Source of the DNA: an uncultured Prochlorococcus sp.
GTDB lineage: Bacteria > Cyanobacteriota > Cyanobacteriia > PCC-6307 > Cyanobiaceae
Direction: 5' to 3'
Assembly (NCBI GenBank): GCA_902600475.1
Contig: CACKJM010000009.1
Span: 1-64,000, forward strand
Length of the DNA stretch: 64,000 nt
Positions 41,953 through 52,467 of the stretch are shown piece after piece. A program made the position numbers and the translations under genes. The notes under the pieces are model-generated. The model ran no database searches. It saw only the letters and a list, made by a program, of their open reading frames with translations, and was not told the DNA's origin. Numbering within the stretch: position 1 is the first letter of the stretch; each line of letters starts with the position of its first letter.

Positions 41953-42957
41953 CTATTTTATTAACTCTTTAAGATCAATATCCGATCTAGATCCTAGTTG
42001 CGTAATTATTTGCCCCGCACAAGTTGAAGCTATCTCTCCGCATTTTTTGAGGGAATAATTGTTTATTAATCCATGGATAAATCCTCCCGCATAGATATCT
42101 CCCGCTCCTGTAGTATCAATAATTTTGCCTTTCGTTATTGACTCAATTATTTCAACATTATTTTTGTTAACTATGAGAGAACCATTGCTTCCAAGAGTTA
42201 CCACGACTAATTCACATAGTGAAGAGAGATTTTCTTGGCAGTTTGCTAATTTATCTTTTTTAAATAAACTAAAAACCTCCGATTCATTACAAAAAACAAT
42301 ATCTATATATTCATCAATTAATTCCAAGAAACTCTCTCGATGTCTGTCTACACAAAATGAATCAGACAAAGAAAGGATTATTTTTGTATCAGATTGTTTT
42401 GCAATTTGAGCAGCTTTAAGAAAAGCATTTTTAGCTAATTCGCTGTCCCACAAATACCCTTCTAAATATAAGTATTTACTTTCCTTGAGTACACTAAAAT
42501 CAATGTCTTTTGGTTCAAATTCTACAGATGCTCCTAGGTAAGTGCACATAGTTCTTTGAGCATCAGGTGTAATCAAAATAATTGAATGAGCTGTTGAGGC
42601 ACCTTCATTAATGGGTGGAGTATTAAATATGGTATTACTTTTTTTTATATCAGAAGAAAAGAAATCCCCAAATTGATCATTCTTCACCCTTCCAATAAAC
42701 TGCACATTATTTCCTAATTCTGCTAAACAAACAACAGTATTTGCTGAGGATCCCCCTGATACTTGTTTGATAACTTTGCAATTTTTTAACAATCTTTGAG
42801 ATTCATCAGAATTAATTAGATTCATTGATCCTTTATCCAGATTATTTATCTCAAGAAACTCATCTTGAATATTTACAATAATATCTACTATTGCGTTGCC
42901 CAAACCAATGAGATCAACCCTTTTATTATGTTCAAAATGTCTAAAGGATTCATTCAT
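41953..42957 (-). CDS. PfkB-family sugar/adenosine kinase
   Basis: LIGLGNAIVDIIV, QVSGGSSANTVVCLAELG, DTTGAGDIYAGGFIHGL. Confidence 0.9.
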   Translation of the reverse strand: MNESFRHFEHNKRVDLIGLGNAIVDIIVNIQDEFLEINNLDKGSMNLINSDESQRLLKNCKVIKQVSGGSSANTVVCLAELGNNVQFIGRVKNDQFGDFFSSDIKKSNTIFNTPPINEGASTAHSIILITPDAQRTMCTYLGASVEFEPKDIDFSVLKESKYLYLEGYLWDSELAKNAFLKAAQIAKQSDTKIILSLSDSFCVDRHRESFLELIDEYIDIVFCNESEVFSLFKKDKLANCQENLSSLCELVVVTLGSNGSLIVNKNNVEIIESITKGKIIDTTGAGDIYAGGFIHGLINNYSLKKCGEIASTCAGQIITQLGSRSDIDLKELIK

Positions 42958-42972
42958 GAATTTGGAACTAAA

Positions 42973-44337
<1,365 letters not shown>

Positions 44338-44364
44338 TTACTTTTGAAAAGTAAATGAATTGTA

Positions 44365-44802
44365 TCAACTTTCTCTGAGAACCATTTTTTCAGCGAGAGA
44401 AAATTCTTTTGTTAAACGCTCTTTAAGTTTATCTGGTAGAGGTCTACTTGCAAAGTTTTTGTAATGGCCTGCCATTGCATTTAATGCTGTTTGCATAGTA
44501 GTAAATGATTGAGTTTTATTTACCATCCCTCTATTTCGGTATCTGGAAATATAGTCAGTTATAAGCGTAAGAGCCTCACTTCTTACTTCATCTTTATTTG
44601 GAGAATCTTTTGGACTATCAACAGCTGATTGCAAAGTTTTAACAACCGAAATCGTATCTTTTGCATAGTCACCTGTCATTGAGGTTTTCACAGCTAAAGA
44701 AGGGGAACTAAAAAATGTAAAAACAAGAATTAAAGAAAGTGTAAAAGATATAGCTTTGGTAAGATTTTTAAAAATTAATTCTGATGTCCATTTCAGTAAC
44801 AT
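44365..44802 (-). CDS. psb27: photosystem II assembly protein Psb27
   Basis: Lipoprotein/signal-like N-terminus and MTGDYAKDTISVVKTLQSAVD...ALTLITDYISRYRNRGMVNKTQSFTTMQTALNAMAGHYKNF. Confidence 0.9.
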   Translation of the reverse strand: MLLKWTSELIFKNLTKAISFTLSLILVFTFFSSPSLAVKTSMTGDYAKDTISVVKTLQSAVDSPKDSPNKDEVRSEALTLITDYISRYRNRGMVNKTQSFTTMQTALNAMAGHYKNFASRPLPDKLKERLTKEFSLAEKMVLRES

Positions 44803-44828
44803 AATTAAGCTCCCAAAAAAAATAAACC

Positions 44829-46631
44829 TTAAGATTTTTTATTGTACATTATTTCTGATTCAGAAATAAATGTTTCCAATAATTTATCAGCACTAATTTT
44901 AAACTTAGTATTATTTGTTCTGTATAAAAGTTCTACTTCTTTATTAACAGAGTCTCTGCCAATAATTATCTGAAAAGGAATACCAATTAATTCCGCATCT
45001 TTAAATTTCACACCAGCTCTATCGTTTCTATCATCAAGAAGGACATCAATCTTATTAATTAAGAAGTTGTTATAGATTTGCTCAGTAAGTTCTCTTTGAA
45101 TAGGATCTTTAAGATTTGTTGGAATAATAATAACTTCAAAAGGAGAAATCTCGATAGGCCAACAAATTCCCTTTTGATCATGATTCTGTTCGATAGCAGC
45201 TTGAGCTATTCTTGTTACTCCAATTCCATAACAACCCATCCATAAATTTTTTAACTGACCATCCTTATCAGAGAACTTTGCATTTAATTTTTCACTATAT
45301 TTTTGACCTAGTTGGAAAATATGTCCTATCTCTATTCCTTTTTTTTCTTTAAGTTCCTCATCATCATCAATACTTATTTTATCTCCTTTTTTTGCATTTC
45401 TGATATCCCCAATTAGATATTCTTTCGAAGCAAAAGAAAATTCTTGAAAAACTTTATGGAAATTAAATTTATTCCCACCACTTATAAACTTTGAAAGGCC
45501 ACTTGCAGAATAGTCAATTATTCTTATCCATTTTTTATCCCAATTAGAACTGGCTTTAATAGTTTTATTATCTAGATCTGGCCCGATAAAACCTAAGGGG
45601 AAATCAACTAGATTTTTTTCGATAGTATTTTTGTCTTCAATCTTTTTAAGATTAAGGAGATTGAAATCATGAAGTTTATTGATTAAGTTAAAAAGCTTTA
45701 CTTCATTTATGTGTTGATCGCCTCTTATGCATGCAAGAATTGGGACATCAAATTCACCTTCGAACTCTGCAAGGAATATTACTACTTTAATAATCTGGCT
45801 AGGGTCTAAATTATTATTATCGCAAACTTCTAAGATTGTTTTTTGTTCAGGTGTTTCCAGCCACTCTGCAATATTATCTTTTAGTGGAATAGGTTGAGAG
45901 GGTATTGAAACGGCTTTTTCAATATTTGCAGCATAAGAACCACTTTGAGTGAACAAAATGGAATCTTCCCCCGCATCAGCAGTGACCATAAATTCTTTAG
46001 AGGAGGCGCCTCCAATTGCACCACTATCAGCTTCAACCCCTACTGTCTCCAGTCCACAAGATTTAAAAATATTTTCATAAGCATTGCCCACCTTTGCATA
46101 GAAAGAAGCCAGATCGGTTTCTGAAGAATGAAAAGAATAACCATCTTTCATTATAAATTCTCTACTTCTCATTAATCCAAACCTTGGCCTTATTTCATCT
46201 CTAAATTTTGTCTGAATTTGATAAAAACATTGAGGTAATTGCTTATAGGAGTTTATGGTCTCTGATGCAATACTCGTGATAACCTCTTCGTGAGTTGGAG
46301 CTAAACCAAATTCTTTACCTTGTCTATCTTTGAGATTAAACATTATTCCTTCTCCTGCAGTATATCCTTGCCACCTTTCACTTTTTTTCCATAAATCTGC
46401 AGGATGAAGTTGGGGTAATAGTAATTTTGTACAACCAATACTATTAAGTTCTCTATCAATTATTGCGGATATTTTTTCAATAACTCTAAGCATTATTGGC
46501 ATGTATGCATAAATACCGCTGTTAACTCTGCGAATATATCCAGCTTTTAAAAGTAATTGATGTGAAATAATCTCAGCTTCAGAAGGTGTGTCACGAAGTG
46601 TCCCCAGAGGAAATGAGGTTGTCACGCGCAT
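44829..46631 (-). CDS. proS: prolyl-tRNA synthetase
   Basis: Class II motifs YQIQTKFRDEIRPRFGLMRSREFIMKDGYSFH, GCYGIGVTRIAQAAIEQ; editing-domain insertion. Confidence 0.96.
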   Translation of the reverse strand: MRVTTSFPLGTLRDTPSEAEIISHQLLLKAGYIRRVNSGIYAYMPIMLRVIEKISAIIDRELNSIGCTKLLLPQLHPADLWKKSERWQGYTAGEGIMFNLKDRQGKEFGLAPTHEEVITSIASETINSYKQLPQCFYQIQTKFRDEIRPRFGLMRSREFIMKDGYSFHSSETDLASFYAKVGNAYENIFKSCGLETVGVEADSGAIGGASSKEFMVTADAGEDSILFTQSGSYAANIEKAVSIPSQPIPLKDNIAEWLETPEQKTILEVCDNNNLDPSQIIKVVIFLAEFEGEFDVPILACIRGDQHINEVKLFNLINKLHDFNLLNLKKIEDKNTIEKNLVDFPLGFIGPDLDNKTIKASSNWDKKWIRIIDYSASGLSKFISGGNKFNFHKVFQEFSFASKEYLIGDIRNAKKGDKISIDDDEELKEKKGIEIGHIFQLGQKYSEKLNAKFSDKDGQLKNLWMGCYGIGVTRIAQAAIEQNHDQKGICWPIEISPFEVIIIPTNLKDPIQRELTEQIYNNFLINKIDVLLDDRNDRAGVKFKDAELIGIPFQIIIGRDSVNKEVELLYRTNNTKFKISADKLLETFISESEIMYNKKS

Positions 46632-46804
46632 ACAAAAAAATCCTTAATAATATTTAATTTTATCAATTAAGATGAAAAAAAAATTTAAAGTGTCTTGAGT
46701 CCCTCAACGCGGCTAGTCTAAAAAAATTCTTTCTGCTAACTTTTTCAGTAATGAAGTTCAAATTCTTTTAAAAGTTCATTATTACTAAAACATTTCTTAA
46801 GTTT

Positions 46805-47155
46805 ATGGAAAATATAAATTCCAATATTTCTAGCGAAGAGGAATTAGTCGATATTGATGAAGTTCAAAAATTTTTAAACAGATCGAGAGCTTCTGTCTAT
46901 AGGTACACAAATACAGATTTGAAAAATCTAAATCCTAGCTTTAATCCAAGAAAACTAAATCCCGAATTTAGAAATGATCAAAAAGATCCTTTAAAATTCC
47001 ATCCTAATGAAGTAGCAAGATTTGCTAAAGATATCTTAAGAATAAAGGAAGTTACTGTAGAAGTCTTTAATACACCTTCCTCGGCTGCTCAAAATATAAT
47101 GGCACAAATACTAAACGAACTAAAATCTATTAGGTCTTTGCTAGAGAAAGAGTAA
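46805..47155 (+). CDS. helix-turn-helix (resolvase-N-terminus-like) small protein
   Basis: LVDIDEVQKFLNRSRASVYRYTNTDLKNLNP resembles a MerR/IS607-type HTH; no catalytic domain. Confidence 0.6.
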   Translation: MENINSNISSEEELVDIDEVQKFLNRSRASVYRYTNTDLKNLNPSFNPRKLNPEFRNDQKDPLKFHPNEVARFAKDILRIKEVTVEVFNTPSSAAQNIMAQILNELKSIRSLLEKE

Positions 47156-47255
47156 TTAAAAAAAAAAATAGTAATCAATGTTTTGATTTATTGACATTTT
47201 GAATGTAGGATAATGAGATCTAATTATCTCCTAAATCTTTCCCAATTAAGAGTTC

Positions 47256-47510
47256 TTGAGTTACACGAAATCAAAGCAGTTTATTCAAAGTAAATCAAGC
47301 GAAGAATCTTCTCATGTTTCTACTCGAAGTGATTTTGAAAGAGATGATGATGACCCCTTAAGTATAAGGAGTTTATCAATAACATCTTTAGGTATTATTT
47401 TTGCCTTTTTGACAATTTTTTTACCTTCAATAAGCATTTTGATTGGGAGACCTTTATCTCAAGGAAACGAGATAATTCATAACCACGATTTTAAAAAAGA
47501 TGGACCTTAG
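47256..47510 (+). CDS. small membrane protein of unknown function
   Basis: TTG-start 84 aa frame with acidic N-terminus and one TM; overlaps next start by 11 nt. Confidence 0.55.
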   Translation: MSYTKSKQFIQSKSSEESSHVSTRSDFERDDDDPLSIRSLSITSLGIIFAFLTIFLPSISILIGRPLSQGNEIIHNHDFKKDGP

Positions 47511-48054
47511 TTCAATACCTCCATCTCCAATGAAGGGAATAGTAAATATTGTTGTTGAAATACCTGCAGGGAGTAGAAATAAATATGAATATTGTTCTGA
47601 TGCAGGAATAATGGCCTTAGACAGAGTATTGCATTCTTCAGTTAGGTACCCTTTTGATTATGGCTTTATCCCAAATACCCTCGCTGATGATGGAGCTCCT
47701 CTTGATGCAATGGTGATAATGGATGAGCCTACTTTTGCTGGTTGTTTAATAAAAGCTAGACCTATTGGAGTTTTGGATATGCATGATTGTGGTGCATATG
47801 ATGGAAAACTTTTATGTGTGCCTATGGCTAATCCTAGACAGGCTAATATAGTGAGTATTAATCAAATTGCTTCTAATCAGCTTGAAGATGTTGCTGAATT
47901 TTTTAGGACAAGTAAAGGACTTGACGGGAGAACTGTTAAAATTAATGGTTGGAGGGATTTTGATGTTGTTGAACATTTATTGAAAAGTTGTATTCCTCTA
48001 AAAAAGAAAAACTTTAAAGTACTTAAGAAATCAAAAATTAGTAAATTAAATTGA
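47500..48054 (+). CDS. ppa: family I inorganic pyrophosphatase paralogue with substituted active-site positions
   Basis: VEIPAGSRNKYEYCSDAGIMALDRVLHSSVRYPFDYGFIPNTLADDGAPLDAMVIMDEP; DGAPLD instead of DGDPxD. Confidence 0.88.
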   Translation: MDLSSIPPSPMKGIVNIVVEIPAGSRNKYEYCSDAGIMALDRVLHSSVRYPFDYGFIPNTLADDGAPLDAMVIMDEPTFAGCLIKARPIGVLDMHDCGAYDGKLLCVPMANPRQANIVSINQIASNQLEDVAEFFRTSKGLDGRTVKINGWRDFDVVEHLLKSCIPLKKKNFKVLKKSKISKLN

Positions 48055-48407
48055 AAAAAATAATTTTTTATAGTTATTTAAAATGCTCTACTTGCAGAAA
48101 AGCTTCAAAGTGGCTTGAAAGCAGAGATTTCGAATTCCAATTAATTGATATTGTAAAAGAACCACCACTTGTTAATTATTTAAATCTAGCTTTAGAACAA
48201 TACTCTGATGAGAAGAAAAGGATTTTCAATACAAGAGGTAAAGCTTTTAAAACTCTTAATCTTGATATTTGTGGTTTGTCAAAGGAAGAAATTATTCAAC
48301 TTCTTTTAAGTGATGGCAAATTAATAAAAAGACCATTTTTGATTTACGAAGGAAAAAAAGTAATATTAGGTTTTAATGAAATTGAATATGCCAAACAATT
48401 TAAATAA
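48051..48407 (+). CDS. ArsC/Spx-family thioredoxin-fold protein
   Basis: FYSYLKCSTCRKASKWLESRDFEFQLIDIVKEPP (CxxC) and KLIKRPFLIYEGKKVILGFNE; TTG start overlapping ppa stop. Confidence 0.88.
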   Translation: MKKIIFYSYLKCSTCRKASKWLESRDFEFQLIDIVKEPPLVNYLNLALEQYSDEKKRIFNTRGKAFKTLNLDICGLSKEEIIQLLLSDGKLIKRPFLIYEGKKVILGFNEIEYAKQFK

Positions 48408-48436
48408 GTTTAAAAAATCAAAACCTTATTAATTTT

Positions 48437-49096
48437 ATGAATGCTTCTATTAAAAGTTTTTTAAAAGAATGGGGTCTCCTAATTTTTTTAACTTTTTTTG
48501 TTTCTTCTTGTAGATCTTTTTTCGCAGAACCACGATATATCCCTTCTGGTTCAATGCTCCCAGAATTACAAATAAACGATAGGCTAATTATTGAAAAATT
48601 TTCGCTAAGGAAATCTTTGCCAAAAAGAGGAGAAATTGTTGTTTTTAATTCACCTTACTCCTTTGACGAAAAATTAATTTCATTAAGATCTAAGCCTCTA
48701 CCAAAAAAAAGATATTGTTTTTTTATGAGTTTTCCTCCGATGTCTTTTGTTCCTGGTTTGAGAGATCAAGCTTGCGATGCGTATATTAAAAGAGTGGTGG
48801 CACTTCCAGGAGAAATTGTCAGTGTAAACGCGAAGGGTGAATTAATAATAAATAATAAATTAATTCCTGAACCTTATGTCTCTTACAAGTGCTCATTATC
48901 CCTTTTTAATGAATGTGGTAAATTTGAAAATATAAAAGTTCCTGAAGATCATTTTTTGGTTTTAGGTGATAATAGGTCGAATAGCTGGGATGGGAGATAT
49001 TGGCCTGGAAGTAAATTTCTTCATAAAAAGGAGATAATTGGTAAAGCATATTTCAGATTTTGGCCTCTTAATCAAGTTGGCTTTTTCAATAAATAA
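48437..49096 (+). CDS. lepB: signal peptidase I
   Basis: RYIPSGSMLPELQINDRLIIEK (Ser), YIKRVVALPGE (Lys), LGDNRSNSWDGRYWP. Confidence 0.95.
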   Translation: MNASIKSFLKEWGLLIFLTFFVSSCRSFFAEPRYIPSGSMLPELQINDRLIIEKFSLRKSLPKRGEIVVFNSPYSFDEKLISLRSKPLPKKRYCFFMSFPPMSFVPGLRDQACDAYIKRVVALPGEIVSVNAKGELIINNKLIPEPYVSYKCSLSLFNECGKFENIKVPEDHFLVLGDNRSNSWDGRYWPGSKFLHKKEIIGKAYFRFWPLNQVGFFNK

Positions 49097-49150
49097 AGTC
49101 TTTTTCTGACTCTGACTTCATCAAAATAAATTTTTAAAAAGTGTTTTAAT

Positions 49151-50479
49151 TTAAAGTGCTCCTGAAGCAGTTGAATCAATTATTCCTCCAAGGTGGGTTG
49201 TAATGTTTAGAGCGCTAATAACAGGGGGCTTATTGGGATCATTAAAAAGGTCAATTATAGTTATGCCACCATTACCTTGTTTTATCATCCAAATATTTGA
49301 ATAATTAATCCCAAGGATTTTGCAAATAAGAGTTTTATTGACTGCATCATGAGCAACCAAAAGGCTTTGATCATTATCCTTTTGAGATAAACAAATTTTG
49401 TCAAAAGCTTGTAAGGACCTTTCTGATACATCTTTTATAGATTCTCCTTCGGGCATTATTACTTCCTCAGGTTTTTCATGCCAATTTTTTAGTAAAACAG
49501 GCCACTTTTCTCTTATCTCTGCTTCTAGTTTACCCTCCCATAATCCGTGACTAATTTCTACAAGTGAGTCTATTCTTTCTATTTTTAAATCTTTGCTATT
49601 TTGAAGGATTAGTTGTGCAGTCTCATAAGGCCTATGCATTGAACTTGAAAATGCCTTATTGAAAGAAATATTTCTCAAATATTCAGAAGTCTTTCTAGCT
49701 TGATCTTTTCCGTTTTCATTTAAAGGGACATCAATTTGGCCTTGAAATCTACCTTCTTTGTTCCAGTTGGTTTCACCATGCCTTATTAGAAATATTCTGG
49801 AATCTCCAATTTGATTTGGAATATTTTTGTTCAGGTGGGAAGTTTGATTTAAGCATTCAATTTGGGTCTTAAAAGAATTATTTTTCCTTGAAATATTGAG
49901 TATCGAGAAAGAAGCATTTTCTAATCTTATTTTCCTAAAACCTTGCTTAGGCTTTCCTAATAATAAGAGGATTAAACATCTGAGAATCGCATTATGTCCT
50001 ATAACTAAAATGTTTACATCATCTTTGTCTAGATAAATATTTAAAAAACTTTCTACAAAATTTGTTGCTTGAGAAAATAACTCTTGAATTGGTTTATAAG
50101 TTTTATTGTCATTTCTTTTTAAGATTAGATTTTCTGGATCATTTTTCCATATGGGGTAAATTTCTGGAAATTTATTTTTTATTTCATCAATTTTTAGACC
50201 AGACCATTCACTAAGATCTACCTCAAGCAAATTATCATCGAATACAATATTTTGTTCTTTATTAAGGGTTTTTTTAATTGTTTTTGCAGTCTCTGCCGCT
50301 CTTAAAAGTGGGGAGGAATAAATTTTATCGAAGTTTATTTTTGATAATGCTTTGCCTGCTTTTCTGGCTTGTTCATATCCTTCATCAGTTAATAATGAAT
50401 CATCTGTTCTTCCTTGAATTAATCCTTTTGCATTGAAACTGCTTAGTCCATGCCTAACTAAAACTAATCGTATAGCCAT
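49151..50479 (-). CDS. two-domain histidine phosphatase (phosphoglycerate mutase family)
   Basis: Two RHG modules: LVLVRHGLSSFNAKGLIQGR and IFLIRHGETNWNKEGRFQGQ. Confidence 0.9.
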   Translation of the reverse strand: MAIRLVLVRHGLSSFNAKGLIQGRTDDSLLTDEGYEQARKAGKALSKINFDKIYSSPLLRAAETAKTIKKTLNKEQNIVFDDNLLEVDLSEWSGLKIDEIKNKFPEIYPIWKNDPENLILKRNDNKTYKPIQELFSQATNFVESFLNIYLDKDDVNILVIGHNAILRCLILLLLGKPKQGFRKIRLENASFSILNISRKNNSFKTQIECLNQTSHLNKNIPNQIGDSRIFLIRHGETNWNKEGRFQGQIDVPLNENGKDQARKTSEYLRNISFNKAFSSSMHRPYETAQLILQNSKDLKIERIDSLVEISHGLWEGKLEAEIREKWPVLLKNWHEKPEEVIMPEGESIKDVSERSLQAFDKICLSQKDNDQSLLVAHDAVNKTLICKILGINYSNIWMIKQGNGGITIIDLFNDPNKPPVISALNITTHLGGIIDSTASGAL

Positions 50480-50594
50480 TATATAAATTTAAAAATTAAG
50501 ATAATTTAATCATCTCATGGCGTGATTAAAATAGATACATAAATATAATGAATTCAATAATAACTAAGTATAGTTTTCAAGAATATAATAAGTT

Positions 50595-51956
50595 ATGATC
50601 TTTAAAAATATTTCTAAGTCAAAACTCACTTTAGCTTTTATCTCTATAGTCATAACTTTTTTTGTATGGCAGCAAGGTTTAAGAGATAGTTTAAATAGAC
50701 CATCTGTCTCATTTGATATTAGTCAAAAAGAACAAGAAATTGCTGAATTATCGTACCAATCAATACCTGTAAATCTTAAAAAATTTTTTATCATTAATGA
50801 TCCTGTTGATCAAATAAATAAATCACTTTCTGAGTTCTCATTTGAAGAACTTACAGAAAGAAATAAATTAATTCGAATTATTACTTCAGAATCAAATGAT
50901 CCTACAATCTATAAAAATAGATCCAAAGATTTTGAAAATAAAAACTTTAAATTTCTTATTGATGAGATAGAAAAAAAATCCAATAATAATTCATATAACC
51001 CAAATTCTGATAAGTTTGATTTATTTAAGGGCGATAGATTTTTATATCACCTTTTGAGCCGGAAATTTGATTTTGACGATAGTTCATTAATAACAAAATC
51101 ATATTCAAGCAAAATGTTTTTAAAAATATTAGCCATCAGACTAATACCACTTCTGACAATACTTATTGGCTCTATTCTGGCTTTAAAAATATTATGGACT
51201 ACTATAACTTTGAAAAAGTTTAGTTTGAAAGAAATTAAATCATTAGATTTAGAGTTAATAGATATGGTTTTATTAATTGCAGGTGGATTTGTTGTTTTAG
51301 GAGAAGTAGTTTCACCTTTGTTTTCAATCAGTTTGGTTGAACTTTTTTCTAAAAATATCTCAAATGAATTGTCTCAATCTTTAAAAATTTTCTTTGGATA
51401 TATTTTTATGGCTATTCCGCCATTAGGGATAGTTTATTATCAAATTAAATCTTTGAATGGTGAATTTACTTGGAAAAAGGATTATTTACAGTTCAATTTC
51501 TTGTCAATAAAATATGCAATTATTCAGGGAATTAAAGGTTGGTTAACAATTGTACCTTTTGTTTTATTGATTTCTCTTATTATGAATAGTCTGATCGATA
51601 ATCAGAATGGTAGTAACCCTTTACTGGAAATTGTTCTTAATAATAATAATTACTTATCATTTTTTCTATTATTTGTAACAACAACTCTATTAGCACCTCT
51701 ATTTGAGGAGATTATATTCCGGGGTATTTTACTCCCAATTCTTTCGAGAGATTTTGGAGTAACTTCGGGCATCATAGTTTCAGCTTTTATCTTTGCATTA
51801 GCCCATTTAAGTTTGGGAGAAATGCCGCCATTATTTATTCTAGGGATTGGATTGGCAATTACAAGAATTGCTTCAGGTAGTTTGTTATCTTCCGTGATTA
51901 TGCATTCTTTATGGAATGGATTGACGTTCTTGAATTTGTTTTTATTGAGGACATAA
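50595..51956 (+). CDS. CPBP-family intramembrane metalloprotease
   Basis: LAPLFEEIIFRGILLPIL (EExxxR), AFIFALAHLSLGEM, SVIMHSLWNGLTF. Confidence 0.88.
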   Translation: MIFKNISKSKLTLAFISIVITFFVWQQGLRDSLNRPSVSFDISQKEQEIAELSYQSIPVNLKKFFIINDPVDQINKSLSEFSFEELTERNKLIRIITSESNDPTIYKNRSKDFENKNFKFLIDEIEKKSNNNSYNPNSDKFDLFKGDRFLYHLLSRKFDFDDSSLITKSYSSKMFLKILAIRLIPLLTILIGSILALKILWTTITLKKFSLKEIKSLDLELIDMVLLIAGGFVVLGEVVSPLFSISLVELFSKNISNELSQSLKIFFGYIFMAIPPLGIVYYQIKSLNGEFTWKKDYLQFNFLSIKYAIIQGIKGWLTIVPFVLLISLIMNSLIDNQNGSNPLLEIVLNNNNYLSFFLLFVTTTLLAPLFEEIIFRGILLPILSRDFGVTSGIIVSAFIFALAHLSLGEMPPLFILGIGLAITRIASGSLLSSVIMHSLWNGLTFLNLFLLRT

Positions 51957-52038
51957 AAAATTTAATTTTTTACTTGCTAATTAAACAAAAAAATGTTTAT
52001 TTAATTAATAACACTTCTTTTTTTTTAATAAATCATAG

Positions 52039-52467
52039 ATGAAACCTTATGGGAATCAACTTAATTTAAAAAAAAAAGTTTCATATGAAATTAAAAAAAA
52101 TCCTGAAAATATATCCATAATTAATATCAAATCAATACATCAAATTTTCGACACCATTAATATTTCTCTTTTGGTATTAATTTTCACCTTATTTTTCTTA
52201 TCTTCTAATAGTCAAAGAAAATGGTCAAATACATATAAAAACTTATCTAAAACAAGAGCTATCAATTATAATTTAATTGATTATATTTCTAAAATTGAGG
52301 AATTTTATATTAGTGAACTTGAGTCTCTCGATAATTATAGAAAAACTAAACCTGAAGATTTAATCTATCTAGAAAAAATTTCAGAAAAAAAAGAAAGTTT
52401 ATTTAATAAAAATTTAAGTAGTTTCATTGAAGGGTTTACTGATAGTAAATATCAAAGGGGATATTGA
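52039..52467 (+). CDS. single-TM protein upstream of ftsI, possible FtsL-like
   Basis: Cytoplasmic N-terminus, one TM (ISLLVLIFTLFFLSS), helical C-terminus; 4-nt overlap with ftsI start. Confidence 0.6.
   Translation: MKPYGNQLNLKKKVSYEIKKNPENISIINIKSIHQIFDTINISLLVLIFTLFFLSSNSQRKWSNTYKNLSKTRAINYNLIDYISKIEEFYISELESLDNYRKTKPEDLIYLEKISEKKESLFNKNLSSFIEGFTDSKYQRGY

Noticed and set aside
46805-47155. Resolvase-like HTH as a sign of a transposon
   Set aside because: Only the HTH part is present, no catalytic domain or terminal repeats, and neighbours are core genes.
48051-48407. ArsC-like gene as an arsenic-resistance island
   Set aside because: No arsB/acr3/arsR neighbours; Spx/ArsC fold proteins are common housekeeping genes.
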